64,000 nucleotides of DNA. Source: Kingdonia uniflora (Eukaryota > Streptophyta > Magnoliopsida > Ranunculales > Circaeasteraceae). A program made the position numbers and the translations under genes. The notes below the pieces were generated by a model that was not told the origin of the DNA, searched no databases, and was given only the letters and a program-made list of their open reading frames with translations. The stretch is taken from assembly GCA_014058105.1 (NCBI GenBank), contig JACGCM010002205.1, positions 5,022,001 through 5,086,000 of the forward strand, written 5' to 3'. Below, one piece after another: positions 46,855 to 57,790 of the stretch. Every line of letters begins with the position of its first letter. Within the stretch, counting starts at the first letter, position 1.

Positions 46855-47586
46855 CAGAACTAATCTCCTCAGTAAGGTTTATTCTATCTTTCTTTTCGTC
46901 ATTAATCTTTATAGAAGAAGAAGAGTTACAATCTTGCCTGAAGTGACCTTTCTGTAAGACCTCCCTCTTTCCTCGACGTTCAACATACTGCCGTTTAAAC
47001 TCGAAGAGGGTTCAGATGTTTTACGGCTATTATCTTCACTCATAATCAATGAGACTATAGTATCGAATTTAATATCTTCCTTCCCCAATGAGTTGCTCAC
47101 AACTGTAATAAATCCTTTTTAGCTTTTTGGCATCTGCCTTAGAAGAGCCCACGCTCTCACCTCCTCGGTAAAAGTGATTTTAACAGATTCCAGTTGAGCA
47201 TGTATGGTATTAAACTCATTGATGTGAGCTTTCACACTACCATTGTCCTTCATCTTCAAAGTAAACAAACACCGTAAAAGGTGTACCTTATTTGCCTCAG
47301 ACGGTTCTAACTACATAGCGGACAACGTCTCCATCAAACCCTTCATCGTTGTAACTTTGGAGATCATGTGTAGGGTTTGAGATGATAACGCTAACCTTAT
47401 GGTTCCAAGCACTTTGCGATCCAATTGTGCCCACTTAGCAATATCGTATTCTGGTGGCATCATCTCAACTCCACCTAGTGATAGATCAAGATTCTTCTGA
47501 TAGAGGTAATCTTCTATCTACATCTTTCACACTCCAAAGTTTGATCCATTGAACTTTGTGATCTTCAACTTCTCCTGATCGGCCAT
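46855..47586 (-). pseudogene. Copia C gag (UBN2)
   Basis: Minus strand, start MADQEKLKITKFNGSNF at 47,586, next to the 5' LTR and PBS. Contains KWAQLDRKVLGTIRLAL, VHLLRCLFTLKMKD, NEFNTIHAQLESVKI and NSLGKEDIKFDTIVSLIMSE, a standard copia Gag. Stops interrupt it (for example at the W position after FGV, and after MPKS). The frame is lost at the gypsy E junction before the zinc knuckle. Confidence 0.85.
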
Positions 47587-47629
47587 CGCTCTTCACCACA
47601 CAAACCCTAACACTCGCTCTGAAACCAAT

Positions 47630-48256
47630 TGTTGAGAATCGAGGTAGTTACTCTCTCCTCTATGACAAGAACGATACGCGGAATAAGCCCTAACAGAAGA
47701 ATTTACCAAGCAAGAACAATAAAGAGCACAAGAAAGGTTTCCCAGAGGAGAGAAGTGGAAAACCCTTGCGGATGAAAAATCACTCCCCACGAACAATTCA
47801 CTATGATATCAAACAGGTTACAATGATCTCTCAAGCTTTAATGAAGTTTCTTCAAACCCTAGCCTTTTTAAGATTAAACTCACCAAAAGATGGCTAATAA
47901 AATAACCTAAGTCCTCTTTATATACTAGAGGACTAAATACAAGTAGTACGGATCTCGAGGTAGAACTCAACGTCTCAAAATAGACATTTAGTGTAAACCA
48001 CCACCAAGTTCGTTCGAACGACTCCTAGCTCATTCAAATGACTTTAACGCCAATTGGTCTCCAGCCCTAGAAACTTAACATCTCGTTCAAACAACATCCA
48101 AGCTAGTTCAAACAGGATTGACTCCTTGGCCAAAATTCTAGTGAGTACAAAAGAGTTCGTTCGAAAGACTTTGAAGCTCGTTCGAACAAGTCATTCGAAC
48201 GACTTCGACAATCTTCATATTTCTTCGACAATCTTGATTGGAGTTCACATCCAACA
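47630..48256 (-). repeat. 5' LTR of copia C (627 bp)
   Basis: Partner of 35,392-36,038. The TTCGAA units are more mutated here (TTCAAA, CATTCAAATG) than in the 3' LTR, consistent with CpG decay. The outer edge is followed by the TSD CACAG. Confidence 0.9.
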
Positions 48257-48904
48257 CACAGTTCGTAGGAAGGAAAGTTGGAGAGTTCCTCGCACCTTAC
48301 AAAGTCAAGCTGCTCATGTCGACACCAAGATACCCTTAAGGAAATGGGCAAACAAAGGCAACCAATAAGAAAATCTTGGATGTTATCAAAAAGTACCTAG
48401 GCAAAGCCAAAGGGTACTGGGTTGAAGAACTTCCTTCAGTGTTATGGGCATAAAGAACAACTCCTAGAAAAGGTATGGGTTTTAACCCATTTATGCTTAC
48501 TTATGGATTTGAGGCAGCGTTGCCTACAGAGTCCTTGGTTCCCACCATTAGATCCAACTCCGTAGATACCATTGAAAATGAAAGACTCCTACTAAAATAT
48601 TTGGATCAGTTAGATGACACCCGAGATGAGGCAATAACAAATCTCGGGCATTACCAAAACACGTTAAGAAGAAACTACAACATGCAGGTTAAATTAGGAA
48701 CTCTTCAGAGAGGTGATTTCGTTCTTAAAAAAGGCCTTCCTTAGCTCCAAAACTAGAAACGTGGGAACATTTGTTCATAACTGGGAAGGGCCCTATATTG
48801 TCGATAGCTTAGGAGACTGGGGAGTATATTTTCTGAGAGATTGTAATGGCAGATTATTGTCTTCTCCATGGAATATGTTAAATTTGATGAAATATTATCA
48901 ATAA
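48257..48904 (+). pseudogene. Tat-like gypsy element D, integrase (right half)
   Basis: Continues the frame broken at 35,391. Integrase blocks: FVGRKVGEFLAPYKVK, LLMSTPRYP (stop) GNGQTKATNKK, WVEELPSVLWA (stop) RTTPRKGMG, FNPFMLTYGFEAALPTES, then LDQLDDTRDEAI and a C-terminal part VHNWEGPYIVDSLG and RDCNGRLLSSPWNMLNLMKY. The GNGQ/ATNK and WVEELP...LTYG signatures place it in the Tat/Athila side of plant gypsy. A frameshift lies at about 48,730. Confidence 0.85.
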
Positions 48905-48959
48905 ATTCAATTTTTTTTCCTCCATTGTATTATCTATTAATGGTCGTAATAAATAATTT

Positions 48960-49480
48960 GGGTGAGTAGGTCATCCATGACCTATTTGCATCATAATTCT
49001 TGCTCACCATAGTCAGGGTGGTTGAATCCCAGACTTGGTAAATTATTACAAATTAAAGTTATCTAGGGGCGATCAGGTGTCCCATGACCTATTTGTACCA
49101 TAGTTCTTGCTTACCACAGCCGGGGTGGTTGAATCCTAGACCTAGTAAATTATTACAATTTAAAGTTATCTAGGGGCGAACAAGTCTCCCATGACCTACT
49201 GACACCGTAATTCCTGCTCACCATAGTCATGGTGGTTGAATCCCAGACCTAGTAAATTATAACAACTTAAAAGTTATATGGGAGCGAAGAGGTCTCCCAT
49301 GACCTACTTGTACAATAATTCCTGCTCACCATAGCGGGGGTGGTTGAATTCCAGACCTGATACACTTTTACAAATAGAGGTTATCAGGCGAACTACTCGA
49401 ATCATGACTTCAGCTCATCACAATTAAGATAGGTGATTCCTGGACTCGTTAGTTTTTTGCAAACCATGTTATCCAGGATT
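48960..49480 (+). repeat. 107-bp tandem repeat (about 5 copies) in Tat element D
   Basis: Units start at about 48,960, 49,067, 49,174, 49,281 and 49,388, each with CATGACCTA, a TGCTCACCATAG-like block, GGTGGTTGAATCC and AAAGTTATCTAGG. Divergence rises in the last copy. Tat-lineage elements are known for tandem repeats between pol and the 3' LTR, which is this position. Confidence 0.9.
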
Positions 49481-49683
49481 GGATATACACATTTTTCCGC
49501 ACCAGCCAATACTATCAATTTTCAAAAATCATGCAGACACAACCTACCCACACTTATCATTTAAACACAATAACATATAGGACTTGGAAGCCTATTCATA
49601 ACTTAAAACAATTTTCCTCAACATAACAAATTAAACAAAAAAGAAGAAGAAATAGATATGTCCACAATCACCCATTTTGTGGC

Positions 49684-51590
49684 TCACCATACCCTTCCCC
49701 TTCGTATACTTTGTCTAAGAAACAGCCTCAACCTCCTCAGTATATCCTCAATATCCATAAACTCTATGGGGCACGGTTGCCTTTTGGTATCATACCCATA
49801 CTCAGCAAGCTCATTCACATCCTCAAACACACTCCTCTTTATCTTTTCTATCCATATGACATCTTCCCATTTAGGATCCACCGCATTGATGGCTTCTTGG
49901 GGTTCATCTCTCTCTCGCTTAAGCATTCCCTATAACAACACTTTCTCAGCATTAGTTCTCATTGCCTCTTCTTATGCTTCGAACTCAAGAATAATAACCT
50001 TCCCCTTAAAGCTCACTAATATCTTGCACAACCACTTTGCCCGCATCTTCCATCTTCCTCTTCATACATCGTTGTGATTGCACAAACTCAGCAGTCTTCT
50101 TTTGAATTTGTAGTGAAATGGCTTCCTCAACCTTGTCTTTAAAACCATTTTGGATCTCCTTATTTATCCTTTCTTCTGCCTTCCGAAGTCTCGTCAAAGC
50201 CTCAATTATGCAAGGAGTCTTTGTAGGAGAAAATTTCTTTGTGCATTGAAAGAGAAAATTAGTAAGAAATAGGCTTAAAGTGAAGAGTAGTTACAGATCG
50301 GGCAACATGGACTTGCTTGTCCAAATAAGCCTAAAAGTGCACTTGAGACTCCATAAGCCTTTTAGCGTTATTTAGAAATGGTAGCGCGATGGGTGTAATT
50401 TCAGGGTACTTTAAAAATGAGCTCCCCTTAAAAATTTCTCTTGCCTTGGAACTTACAATAATCACCTTACTATTACTAGCCACCTTCACTTTTTTGGCAG
50501 GATGAGGCTAGAGAAAATTTTTAGCCATCGGTACAACAGAACCACCAGAAATCCTCGCTCTCCTTACAAGCCTAGGAGGTATCCTAAGCTTATTAGACTT
50601 TAAAGATATGGTTCTTACTCTCCTTTGCTTAGAAGTAGCAGTGCTTGCTATTTTGTTCGATCCACCTTGACGGTCAACTCTAAAGAGAGTTTCAGAAATT
50701 GGATCTTCGTTGGAGGGTGAAGGTAACAAATCACCAGAAAACCAATAATCTTGATAAAAACACTTCAGATCGCCTGGAGCATCTAAAGCGGCACTGAGTC
50801 CATCTCGGGCAGGATGTGACAACCACTCTAGAGTGAGTCTACTCGGTATATCTATAAACCGTGGACTTTATACATAGGGAATATAAGGTAAATTAAAATA
50901 AGTTTAAGTAATATTTGAGCAGATCAAAAAAGTATATCAAGAAACTGTTAACTTGCGTCATTGAATGTACGGAAATGGTATCATCGATTACTTTCCTCGG
51001 CTTTATCAACTTCCCAAGTACCCTTAAGTAAAATAAGATGTTTATTCTGCGCCTTCCCACTAGTGGGTAACTCTATAAAAGATGCAATTTTGAGGCTCCT
51101 ATGACGTAGTTGTACCACATTGGCCACTCTCTCAGTCTACTATATTGGTTTCTAGGAGAGCCATGGATAAAAAAATAACTCAAGATTTGCCTAACTCCTA
51201 TGCAGAGCTTGTGTGGTAAACGTAGGTTTACCCAGTTAATATAGTTAGCAATGCGGTATAAGTTCCCATTCATTTGGCTGGGTGACCTCTAGATAAAATT
51301 GAAAATCTTCTTTGCCAAATCGAATAAAGGAAGCTTCATTCATGCTAGCAGCTGGTTAAGGTAAATCACAGTGCTAGGTCAAAAGATCCAAGATGAATTT
51401 CTATCTTTAAGTCGTCTAGATACTCCATATGAATGGTACGAGGGATGTCATATGTTTTATACAAGAAGTCCAGGACATCCCTAAATACCTTCTTTTTGGA
51501 CTGCCAATATCTTTCTGACCAGTACTTGTTCCCCTGAGAATCCCCACTGCCACTATCTTCGACAGAAGATTATCAAAGATTCTCCTTCCA
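49684..51590 (-). pseudogene. Antisense reading frames downstream of Tat pol (element D)
   Basis: Several minus-strand frames with protein-like composition lie between pol and the expected 3' LTR: NKYWSERYWQSKKKVFRDV and DIPRTIHMEYLDDLKIE (about 51,590-51,400), INWVNLRLPHKLCIGVRQIL (51,273-51,073), a basic and Ser-rich section with LRIPPRLVRRARISGGSVV (50,822-50,508), a coiled-coil-like KAEERINKEIQNGFKDKVEE (50,197-50,006) and DPKWEDVIWIEKIKRSV (49,926-49,684). The position and orientation match the extra antisense gene of Tat elements (for example Grande gene 23). Function is unknown. Introns and stops separate the pieces. Confidence 0.55.
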
Positions 51591-51599
51591 GCTTTGTGC

Positions 51600-52200
51600 C
51601 TCTGGATGACTCTTAGTCACTCACTTCCTTTATACCGCAGTCTCTATTACTGGAGTAACCAAAACTTGCACATACAGAGTGAAGCTATGATAAATATTAG
51701 AACATCTATCATACTTTTGAGCAGTAAGTATACCCAAGCTAGCTTTAGTAATAGCCAGGGCCATAGTCAACACAAAAATAATAATTACCAACTGTGATTA
51801 TCGAAGGCGACAATTATCCAAATACGGCGAGCATAATTTGTTTCGGCCACAAACTATCCACCAATTTTAACCAGAGACATCACTTAAATTTAGCAAACGA
51901 TAGTTGATGATATTTCGGGCAACATAGATTTTGTTTCGGCCATAAACACCATTCACAAACAATGAATGTAAGAATAGTGATATCCAAAAGATTAAATAGG
52001 AGTTAAGTTTTTTAGACTTATGTCCTGATATTTATATGGATATTTGACTTAAGTCCTGCCATTTAGCAAAAAAAAACAATTATAGTTCTTTATTTGTAGT
52101 TTGACCTTGTTACTAGCACACGTGTGAATCAACTTGTTTTTTTTTTCTCTCTTTCTTTCTCAGCTTCTTCTCTCTCACTATAAGTATTTTCAGTTTGCTA
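51600..52200. other. No gene; boundary between Tat element D and the MULE
   Basis: AT-rich. It contains two TGTTTCGGCCA[C/T]AAAC repeats about 100 bp apart (51,838 and 51,931). From about 51,990 it probably holds the MULE 5' terminal and promoter region. A convincing 3' LTR for element D or a MULE TIR was not identified. Confidence 0.35.
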
Positions 52201-52224
52201 TCTCTCTCTTAAATTTTCTCTATA

Positions 52225-55200
52225 ATGGTGAAGAAGAAGGAGAACTTGAAGAATAATGCCAATAAGGGCAAGATGAAATTGATAGATGAAGATGAGTACC
52301 CTCCACCTGAAAAAAGAGAAATAATATTAAGATATATTCCCTTCCCAAGGTATGCACCCTCCATCTCTGTCTCAATGTGTATAATTTGGATACCTAATTT
52401 AGGGTTTATTAGAAATTGGGATTTTTTTTGGGTTTGCAATTAAATTGGAGGTTTCATAACTTAGGGTATTTGTTACATAATTGGGCTTTTTTTTAAGGAT
52501 ATTAGTACTGATTTGAGGCATTGTTGTGTTGTATTAGGTTGGGTTTTCTCTATGCCGTCATTTATATAATTTGAGGCATGTTTTCATTAACTATGAGGGT
52601 AAGTAGGGTAAAATAAGTCTTACAGGTTGGTTTGATAATGATTATACAGGGGGAAGAGTTGTAAGTATGGGATATTATGTAGGGAGGGGATAACTTATGA
52701 GGAATATGTGAGAAAGATTTTAGTCAAGGTTAATAACTGCCATGGGGTGGGGAATTGCATTCCAGAGGGGAATGTGATAGAGGTTATGTATTTATACAAT
52801 GGGTTACCTTTTTTTGTCAGATGTACATATGATTTAAGGGACATGTGGGCACAAGTTGATGAAAGTTATCCAATGAGAACAAATTTTTACATCAAGCCAA
52901 CAGATGTAGTAAGAAAGATGGTTGATAAAGATGGGGAGTATGTTCTTCTAGATGAAGATGATATAGATTATATCATATCCCCAAGAGGGATAAAAGAGAA
53001 GAATACCAAGGGTATCGCAGTTAAGACCAATGCTAAAAGAATGGGAAAAGTAGTGGTAATGAGTCTTTCTAAACCTAACAAACTACCAATAAACCAGCCA
53101 AGAGTTAGAAAACATCAATTGTTGATGCAAAGAAGACAACCAAAAAATCTAATACAAAGTTGAAGAAGAATGTTGTGATCTCAGAAGATGAAGACTTGGA
53201 TGATTTACCTGAAGTTTATCATAGTGACAAAGAGATTGACCCAGAAGAAATAAATGATTATGAGATAGAAACTCCAGTGAACATTGTGGAAGAAAGTGAA
53301 AGTTACTGTGATGATATAAATGAAGAACAAGAAAGATGGGTTAGGTATGCCCAAGTTGGGATTGATTGTTTGGGGGCAGAAGATGGTTATTATAACACCC
53401 ACTCATCTGATGATGAGGATTATGTTTCTATTGCTAAAGATCTTGAAAGAGGTAATGAATTTGAAAGTGTTGATGTTGAATTGGATGATATTTACAGTAA
53501 AGAGGAGGATGACAAAGTCAAAACACCATTGATAGTTGGTTTTAAAAAACTTAAGGTAGGGATGCAATGGGCAACTGTATATGAAGCAAGATAATATATT
53601 ATGGTTTGAAATTTTAAACCACTTCTCATATATATGCATCAAGAATGACAGTACTAGACTGAGGCTAAACTGTTCACAGGAAAAGTATAAATGGCTGGTA
53701 TTTATATCAAGAAACAATGATGGGCACACTATGGTTTTAAGACATGGTAACTTTCAATATTCTTGTGAAGGAAAGCTAGGGGCACAAAATTCCTTGTGTA
53801 ATGCAGCATGGGCTTCTGAAGAAATTGAATCATTGGTTAGAGATGTTAAGGTAATGACTCCCAAGGCAATTAAGGCCAGAATGAAGACAAAGTATGGTGT
53901 TGAGATTAGTTTCTGGACTGCTTGGAATGCAAGATAAATTTGCATGAAGAGTATAGTAGGGTCTTATGCTTAGGGTTATCATGACTTGCCTTTATTGTGT
54001 GTGGAGATTTTAAATTACAATCTTGGGAGCATAGCTAGAACTTGGAGACAAGATGACGCACTACAATGGACTGGTACTCTTATAGCTTTCAAAACATCTT
54101 TGAATGGCTTTGTTAAGTGGTGTAGGCCTATATTGGGGCTAGATGGTTGTTTTTTAAAAGGGAAGTATGAAGGGGTTTGCTTATCTGTACTTAGTCTTGA
54201 TGCCAGCAATGGATTATTCCTAATTGGAGTATACATATACATAAATAAATGTAAAAATAGTTGGTTTGTTTTTCTTACTAAGATAGAACCTTACTTATCT
54301 GCACACCCAGGAAAATGGACTTTTATCTCTGATAGGTAGAAGGGGCTTATTGATTCAGTGACAGAGATTTTTCCAAATGTAAGTCATAGGTTTTGTTTCA
54401 GACACATGTTTAACAACATGAAAAAATACCACAAGGGAACACACTTAGAAAGACTATCACGGGGAGCTGCAAGAGCTTTTAGGCAGAATAAAAAACAAGA
54501 GTTTCTAAATCAGTTTGGTATTGACATTCCTGGGGTAAAGGATTACTTGGAGAAAGAACCATATGAGTATTGGTGTAGATCTTATTTTGATTGTACTGCA
54601 AAGTGTGAACACATAACCAATAATTTTAGTGAGTCCTTCAATTGGTGGATCATAAAGATCATAGATAAACTACTAACCAAAGCATTTGAAAGACTAAGTT
54701 TGATGCTTATGAAACTAATGTTTGAGAGAAGAACTAAAGTAGAGTCATAAGATCAAGGTGGTTTGGTGCCAAGAACAGTTAAACATCATGAGTATTTAAT
54801 GACAGATTATGGGGAGTATGATATGGAAGGAGGTGACAAGAATGAATGTGTTTCAATCTCTAGTACTGGGGCAAGGTGGGTACTAAACCTGGAAGAGAGA
54901 ACTTGCCAATGCATTAAGTAACCTTTGACAGGAATGCCTTGTATCCATGCTGCAAGTGTATTAATCCCAAGGAGGCAATCATTGAAAATGTAAGAAATAT
55001 ATTTTCCTAATTTATTATATTTCTTTATTTATTCCTTTTTTTCATTTAATTTCACTGTCCCATACATTTTCATTTGATTTCCTTGCTGTTTTTTTCACTA
55101 TATCACTTTGTTGCTTCATATGTGGCCACATATAGTGGTATTATACATCTAAAATCTAATGATACACACTGAGCCTCAGTAAGTTAAAATTATTATTTAG

Positions 55201-56160
55201 TGGTATTATACATCTAGTATTATACATATAGTGTTATGTATCCAGTATCTCTGTATTATCTAATGATACACACTAATATTATACATCCAATATTTGGTAT
55301 TATTCTTTAGTGATATTGCAGATCCAGTATCTGTGTATTCACTTTGTTCTGTTAATGTATTCACACTATTTTTTTTGTTGCCTCTTATGCCTCACTTCTA
55401 ATTGTGTTATGTTAATTTGTTACTTCTTATGTAGCCACCTTATGTAGTTGATCCACCACCATTGCAGAGAAGGAGGGGAAGACCTAAAAAGGAAAGAATC
55501 AAGAGTGATATGAGGTGAATAAAGAACAAAAAAGATGTGGGAAATGTGGTACTTTTGGCCATATTAAAGAAACTTGCAAAGGTGAACCTATCTAAATTCA
55601 AAGGGAATCTGTACCTAAGACAAAGGGAAGACCATCAAAAAAGTTAACCAGAGTATACTTTAGTCAGTCACAGCAATCAGATGTTACTCAAGCATAAATA
55701 ACACCCATAACTGGAGGAAGGGGTAGTAGTGAGAGGGCATCCAATGCTGTCAGAGGGAGGGGAAGGACTAGAGATGTTTCAAGTATATCAAATTCATCCA
55801 ATGCTGACAGAGGGAGGGGAAGGACAAGAGATGTTTCAAGTACATTAAATTCATCCAATGCTGGCAGAAGGAGGGGAAGGACTGGAGATATTTCAAGTGT
55901 ATCAAATTCTGGCAGAGGGAGGGGAAGAATTTTAGGTATTACAAGGGATTTAAATGCTGGCAGATGGAGGGGAAGAGCTATGCAGACAAATAACCAAAGG
56001 TTTGTAGATGAGTGGTTGAGTAACTCAGTTCCTGCAGAAGCTCCACAATAACAAGAGAGACCACCACAGGTGGTACAACCTATGCCACCAAGGATATATG
56101 CTCCAGCAAATCCTTATAAGAGAACCTTCAAGCCACCTAGGCAAAACTGGCGGCTTTGAA
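52225..56160 (+). pseudogene. MULE transposase (mudrA-like), decayed
   Basis: Mutator-like transposase. Exon 1 starts MVKKKENLKN and ends at a GT donor (FPR, 52,350); exon 2 resumes at GKSCKYGILCREG (52,650). N-terminal PB1-like/MuDR region, then an acidic section (EDEDLDDLP), MuDR zinc-finger-like CIKNDSTRLRLNC, then the DDE core: D in GLDGCFLKGKYEG (about 54,140), D in WTFISDR (about 54,330) and E in NNFSESFNWW (about 54,630). A SWIM finger CQC...MPCIHAA (54,905-54,950) follows, then, after an intron, RRRGRPKKE, a CCHC knuckle CGKCGTFGHIKETC (55,535-55,576) and a Gly/Arg-rich tail. A frameshift near 53,110 and stops at 53,592, 53,935, 54,338, 54,748 and 54,919 mean it is inactive. Confidence 0.85.
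55741..55970 (+). repeat. 57-bp repeat encoding an RGRGR tail of the MULE protein
   Basis: Units start at 55,741, 55,798 and 55,855 with CCAATGCTG[T/A/G]CAGAGGGAGGGGAAGG, followed by shorter copies near 55,910 and 55,955. One frame reads RGRGRTRDVSS repeated every 19 residues, an RGG-like basic tail expected to bind nucleic acid. Confidence 0.8.
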
Positions 56161-56312
56161 CTTTTGGTTAACAATGTGTTTTGGGGTATATTGAAACAAT
56201 GTTTTGGGGTATGTTGTTCTAGTGTTTTTGTTGCAGTTTGTGAATGTAAAACAATGTCACTGTATTGTAGTTTGTCAATGTTAACGGTTGCAGTTTGACT
56301 GTTTATGAATGT

Positions 56313-56690
56313 AATGTTGTGTTGTGTTGTGTTGTGTTGTGTTGTGTTGTGTTGTGTTGTGTTGTGTTGTGTTGTGTTGCGTTGCGTTGTGTCGTGTTGT
56401 GTTGTGTTGTGTTGTGTTGTGTTGCAGTTTGACTGTTAATGTTGTATTGCAGTTTGAATGTTGATCTAATGTATTGCGTTGTGTTGTGTTGTGTTGTGTT
56501 GTGTTGTGTTGTGTTGTGTTGTGTTATGTTGTGTTGTGTTGTGTTGTGTTGTGTTGCAGTTTGACTGTCTATGAATATATTGTGTTGCAGTTTGACTGTT
56601 AATATTGTATTGCAGTTTGAATGTTGATCCAATGTGTTGCGTTGTGTTGTGTTGTGTTGTGCTGTGTTGTGTTGTGTTGCAGTTTGACTG
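56313..56690. repeat. (GTGTT)n pentanucleotide arrays with interspersed unit
   Basis: Three arrays of GTGTT (56,313-56,424; 56,479-56,556; 56,640-56,680) separated by copies of GCAGTTTGACTGT[T/C] and GTTTGAATGTTGATC. They lie in the presumed 3' UTR of the MULE gene. Minus-strand ORF 56,303-56,632 (TTQHN repeats) is an artefact. Related short repeats (TGTGAAGCAACTCTA) continue to about 56,960. Confidence 0.95.
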
Positions 56691-57186
56691 TTAATGTTGT
56701 ATTACAGTTTGAATGTTGATCCAATGCCACTGTTTATGAATATAAGTTTGAATGTTGATCCAATGTCATTGTTTATGAATATATTGTGTTGTAGTTTGTC
56801 AATGTGTTGCTATATGTGAATTTCTATATATGAAGCAACTCTACATGTATGTGATGTTGCATGTGAAGCAACTCTATATGTGATGCTGTATGTGAAGCAA
56901 CTCTATTTGTGTTAAATTTCTATATGTGAAGCAACCCTACATATATGTGATGCTGTATGTGAATTTCTATGTGTAGCTTTTGTGGTGAAGTTCAGATTTT
57001 GAAATGGTGAAATGCTTATAAGGGCATAAAAAGAAGGCAAGAGAATGAGGTATACTACATGATCTAATTTATTTAATTAAAACCATACATTCTTGTTTTC
57101 AAATCATAACATTCATGCTTTCAAACACCTATCTCTTTTACATAGTTGTTTTTATTTTAAACTCCTTAATGAATTCATCTAGCCTC

Positions 57187-57480
57187 ATTTATACAGTAAC
57201 CTTCACAATAAGCTTTCCATTCTTGCCTTCCTTGAAATCTTCTAAAGTAGCCTTCAACCACTGAAAATTGCCACAAGTAAAACATTTCAAATACTTCTGC
57301 TCATAACTATGATCTTGCCTAGAAGTAAGAAGTATCCTTGTCCCAACAATACCTTGTACTTCACATTTGGATTCTTTCTAAGGGAAATCTCTAATCTAAT
57401 GTGATGAACCACCACACCCAAAGCACCCACTTCTAGAGGAGGTCCCAACAGAACTTTTAGATTGAACATTTGCATCATAT
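57187..57480 (-). pseudogene. GRF-type zinc-finger-like frame, convergent to the MULE transposase
   Basis: Minus-strand frame with SGCFGCGGSSH, then (after two stops) KCEVQGIVGTRILLTSRQD, YEQKYLKCFTCGNFQWLKAT and LEDFKEGKNGKLIVKVTV ending in TAA. The CxxC...CGNFxWL pattern resembles the GRF zinc finger (CGxFxW) of plant proteins often associated with transposons. It is convergent to and about 1 kb from the transposase, as mudrB is to mudrA, but has no sequence relation to mudrB that I can see. The longer ORF in another frame (57,287-57,517) is probably a shadow. Confidence 0.45.
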
Positions 57481-57790
57481 AACTACTAAAATTCAGTGCA
57501 TTCTGAGTGTTAAGCATAGAAATATTTTATGTTGTTGTTCTTTGTTGTGCATAAAATCATGAGCTTCCTAATGCCATCACAATGGAGAAACCTACATTTG
57601 GTGTATAACAAAGGGTAATAGTTAGGGGAGTGGCCTTGAAAGTAACACATTGCACACTAGAATTTGGAATAGAAACAACAGTCCCACATAAGAGACGTAC
57701 ATTAGACAGTGCAAAGTATAAAATTAAATACCCTCTGTAATGGCCTAATTCTGTAAGCTCGAGATGGCTCGGAATCAGCTCTTATACCAA

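Larger units (their letters stand above)
35392..48256 (-). mobile_element. Ty1/copia element C with intact TSD, itself interrupted
   Basis: Minus-strand copia element with paired LTRs (35,392-36,038 and 47,630-48,256) starting TGTTGA and ending CAACA. It is flanked by a perfect 5-bp duplication CACAG (35,387-35,391 and 48,257-48,261). A PBS-like TTGGTTTCAGAGC lies inside the 5' LTR and a purine tract AAGTGGGAGAT inside the 3' LTR. Gag (47,586-46,855) and the integrase end to RNase H (38,081-36,159) remain. The zinc knuckle, protease and integrase core are missing at the site where gypsy element E sits. The LTR pair differs by scattered changes and a roughly 20-bp length difference. Confidence 0.9.

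Noticed and set aside
56303..56632. 109-residue minus-strand ORF rich in TQHN
   Set aside because: Translation of the (GTGTT)n arrays; no protein evidence.
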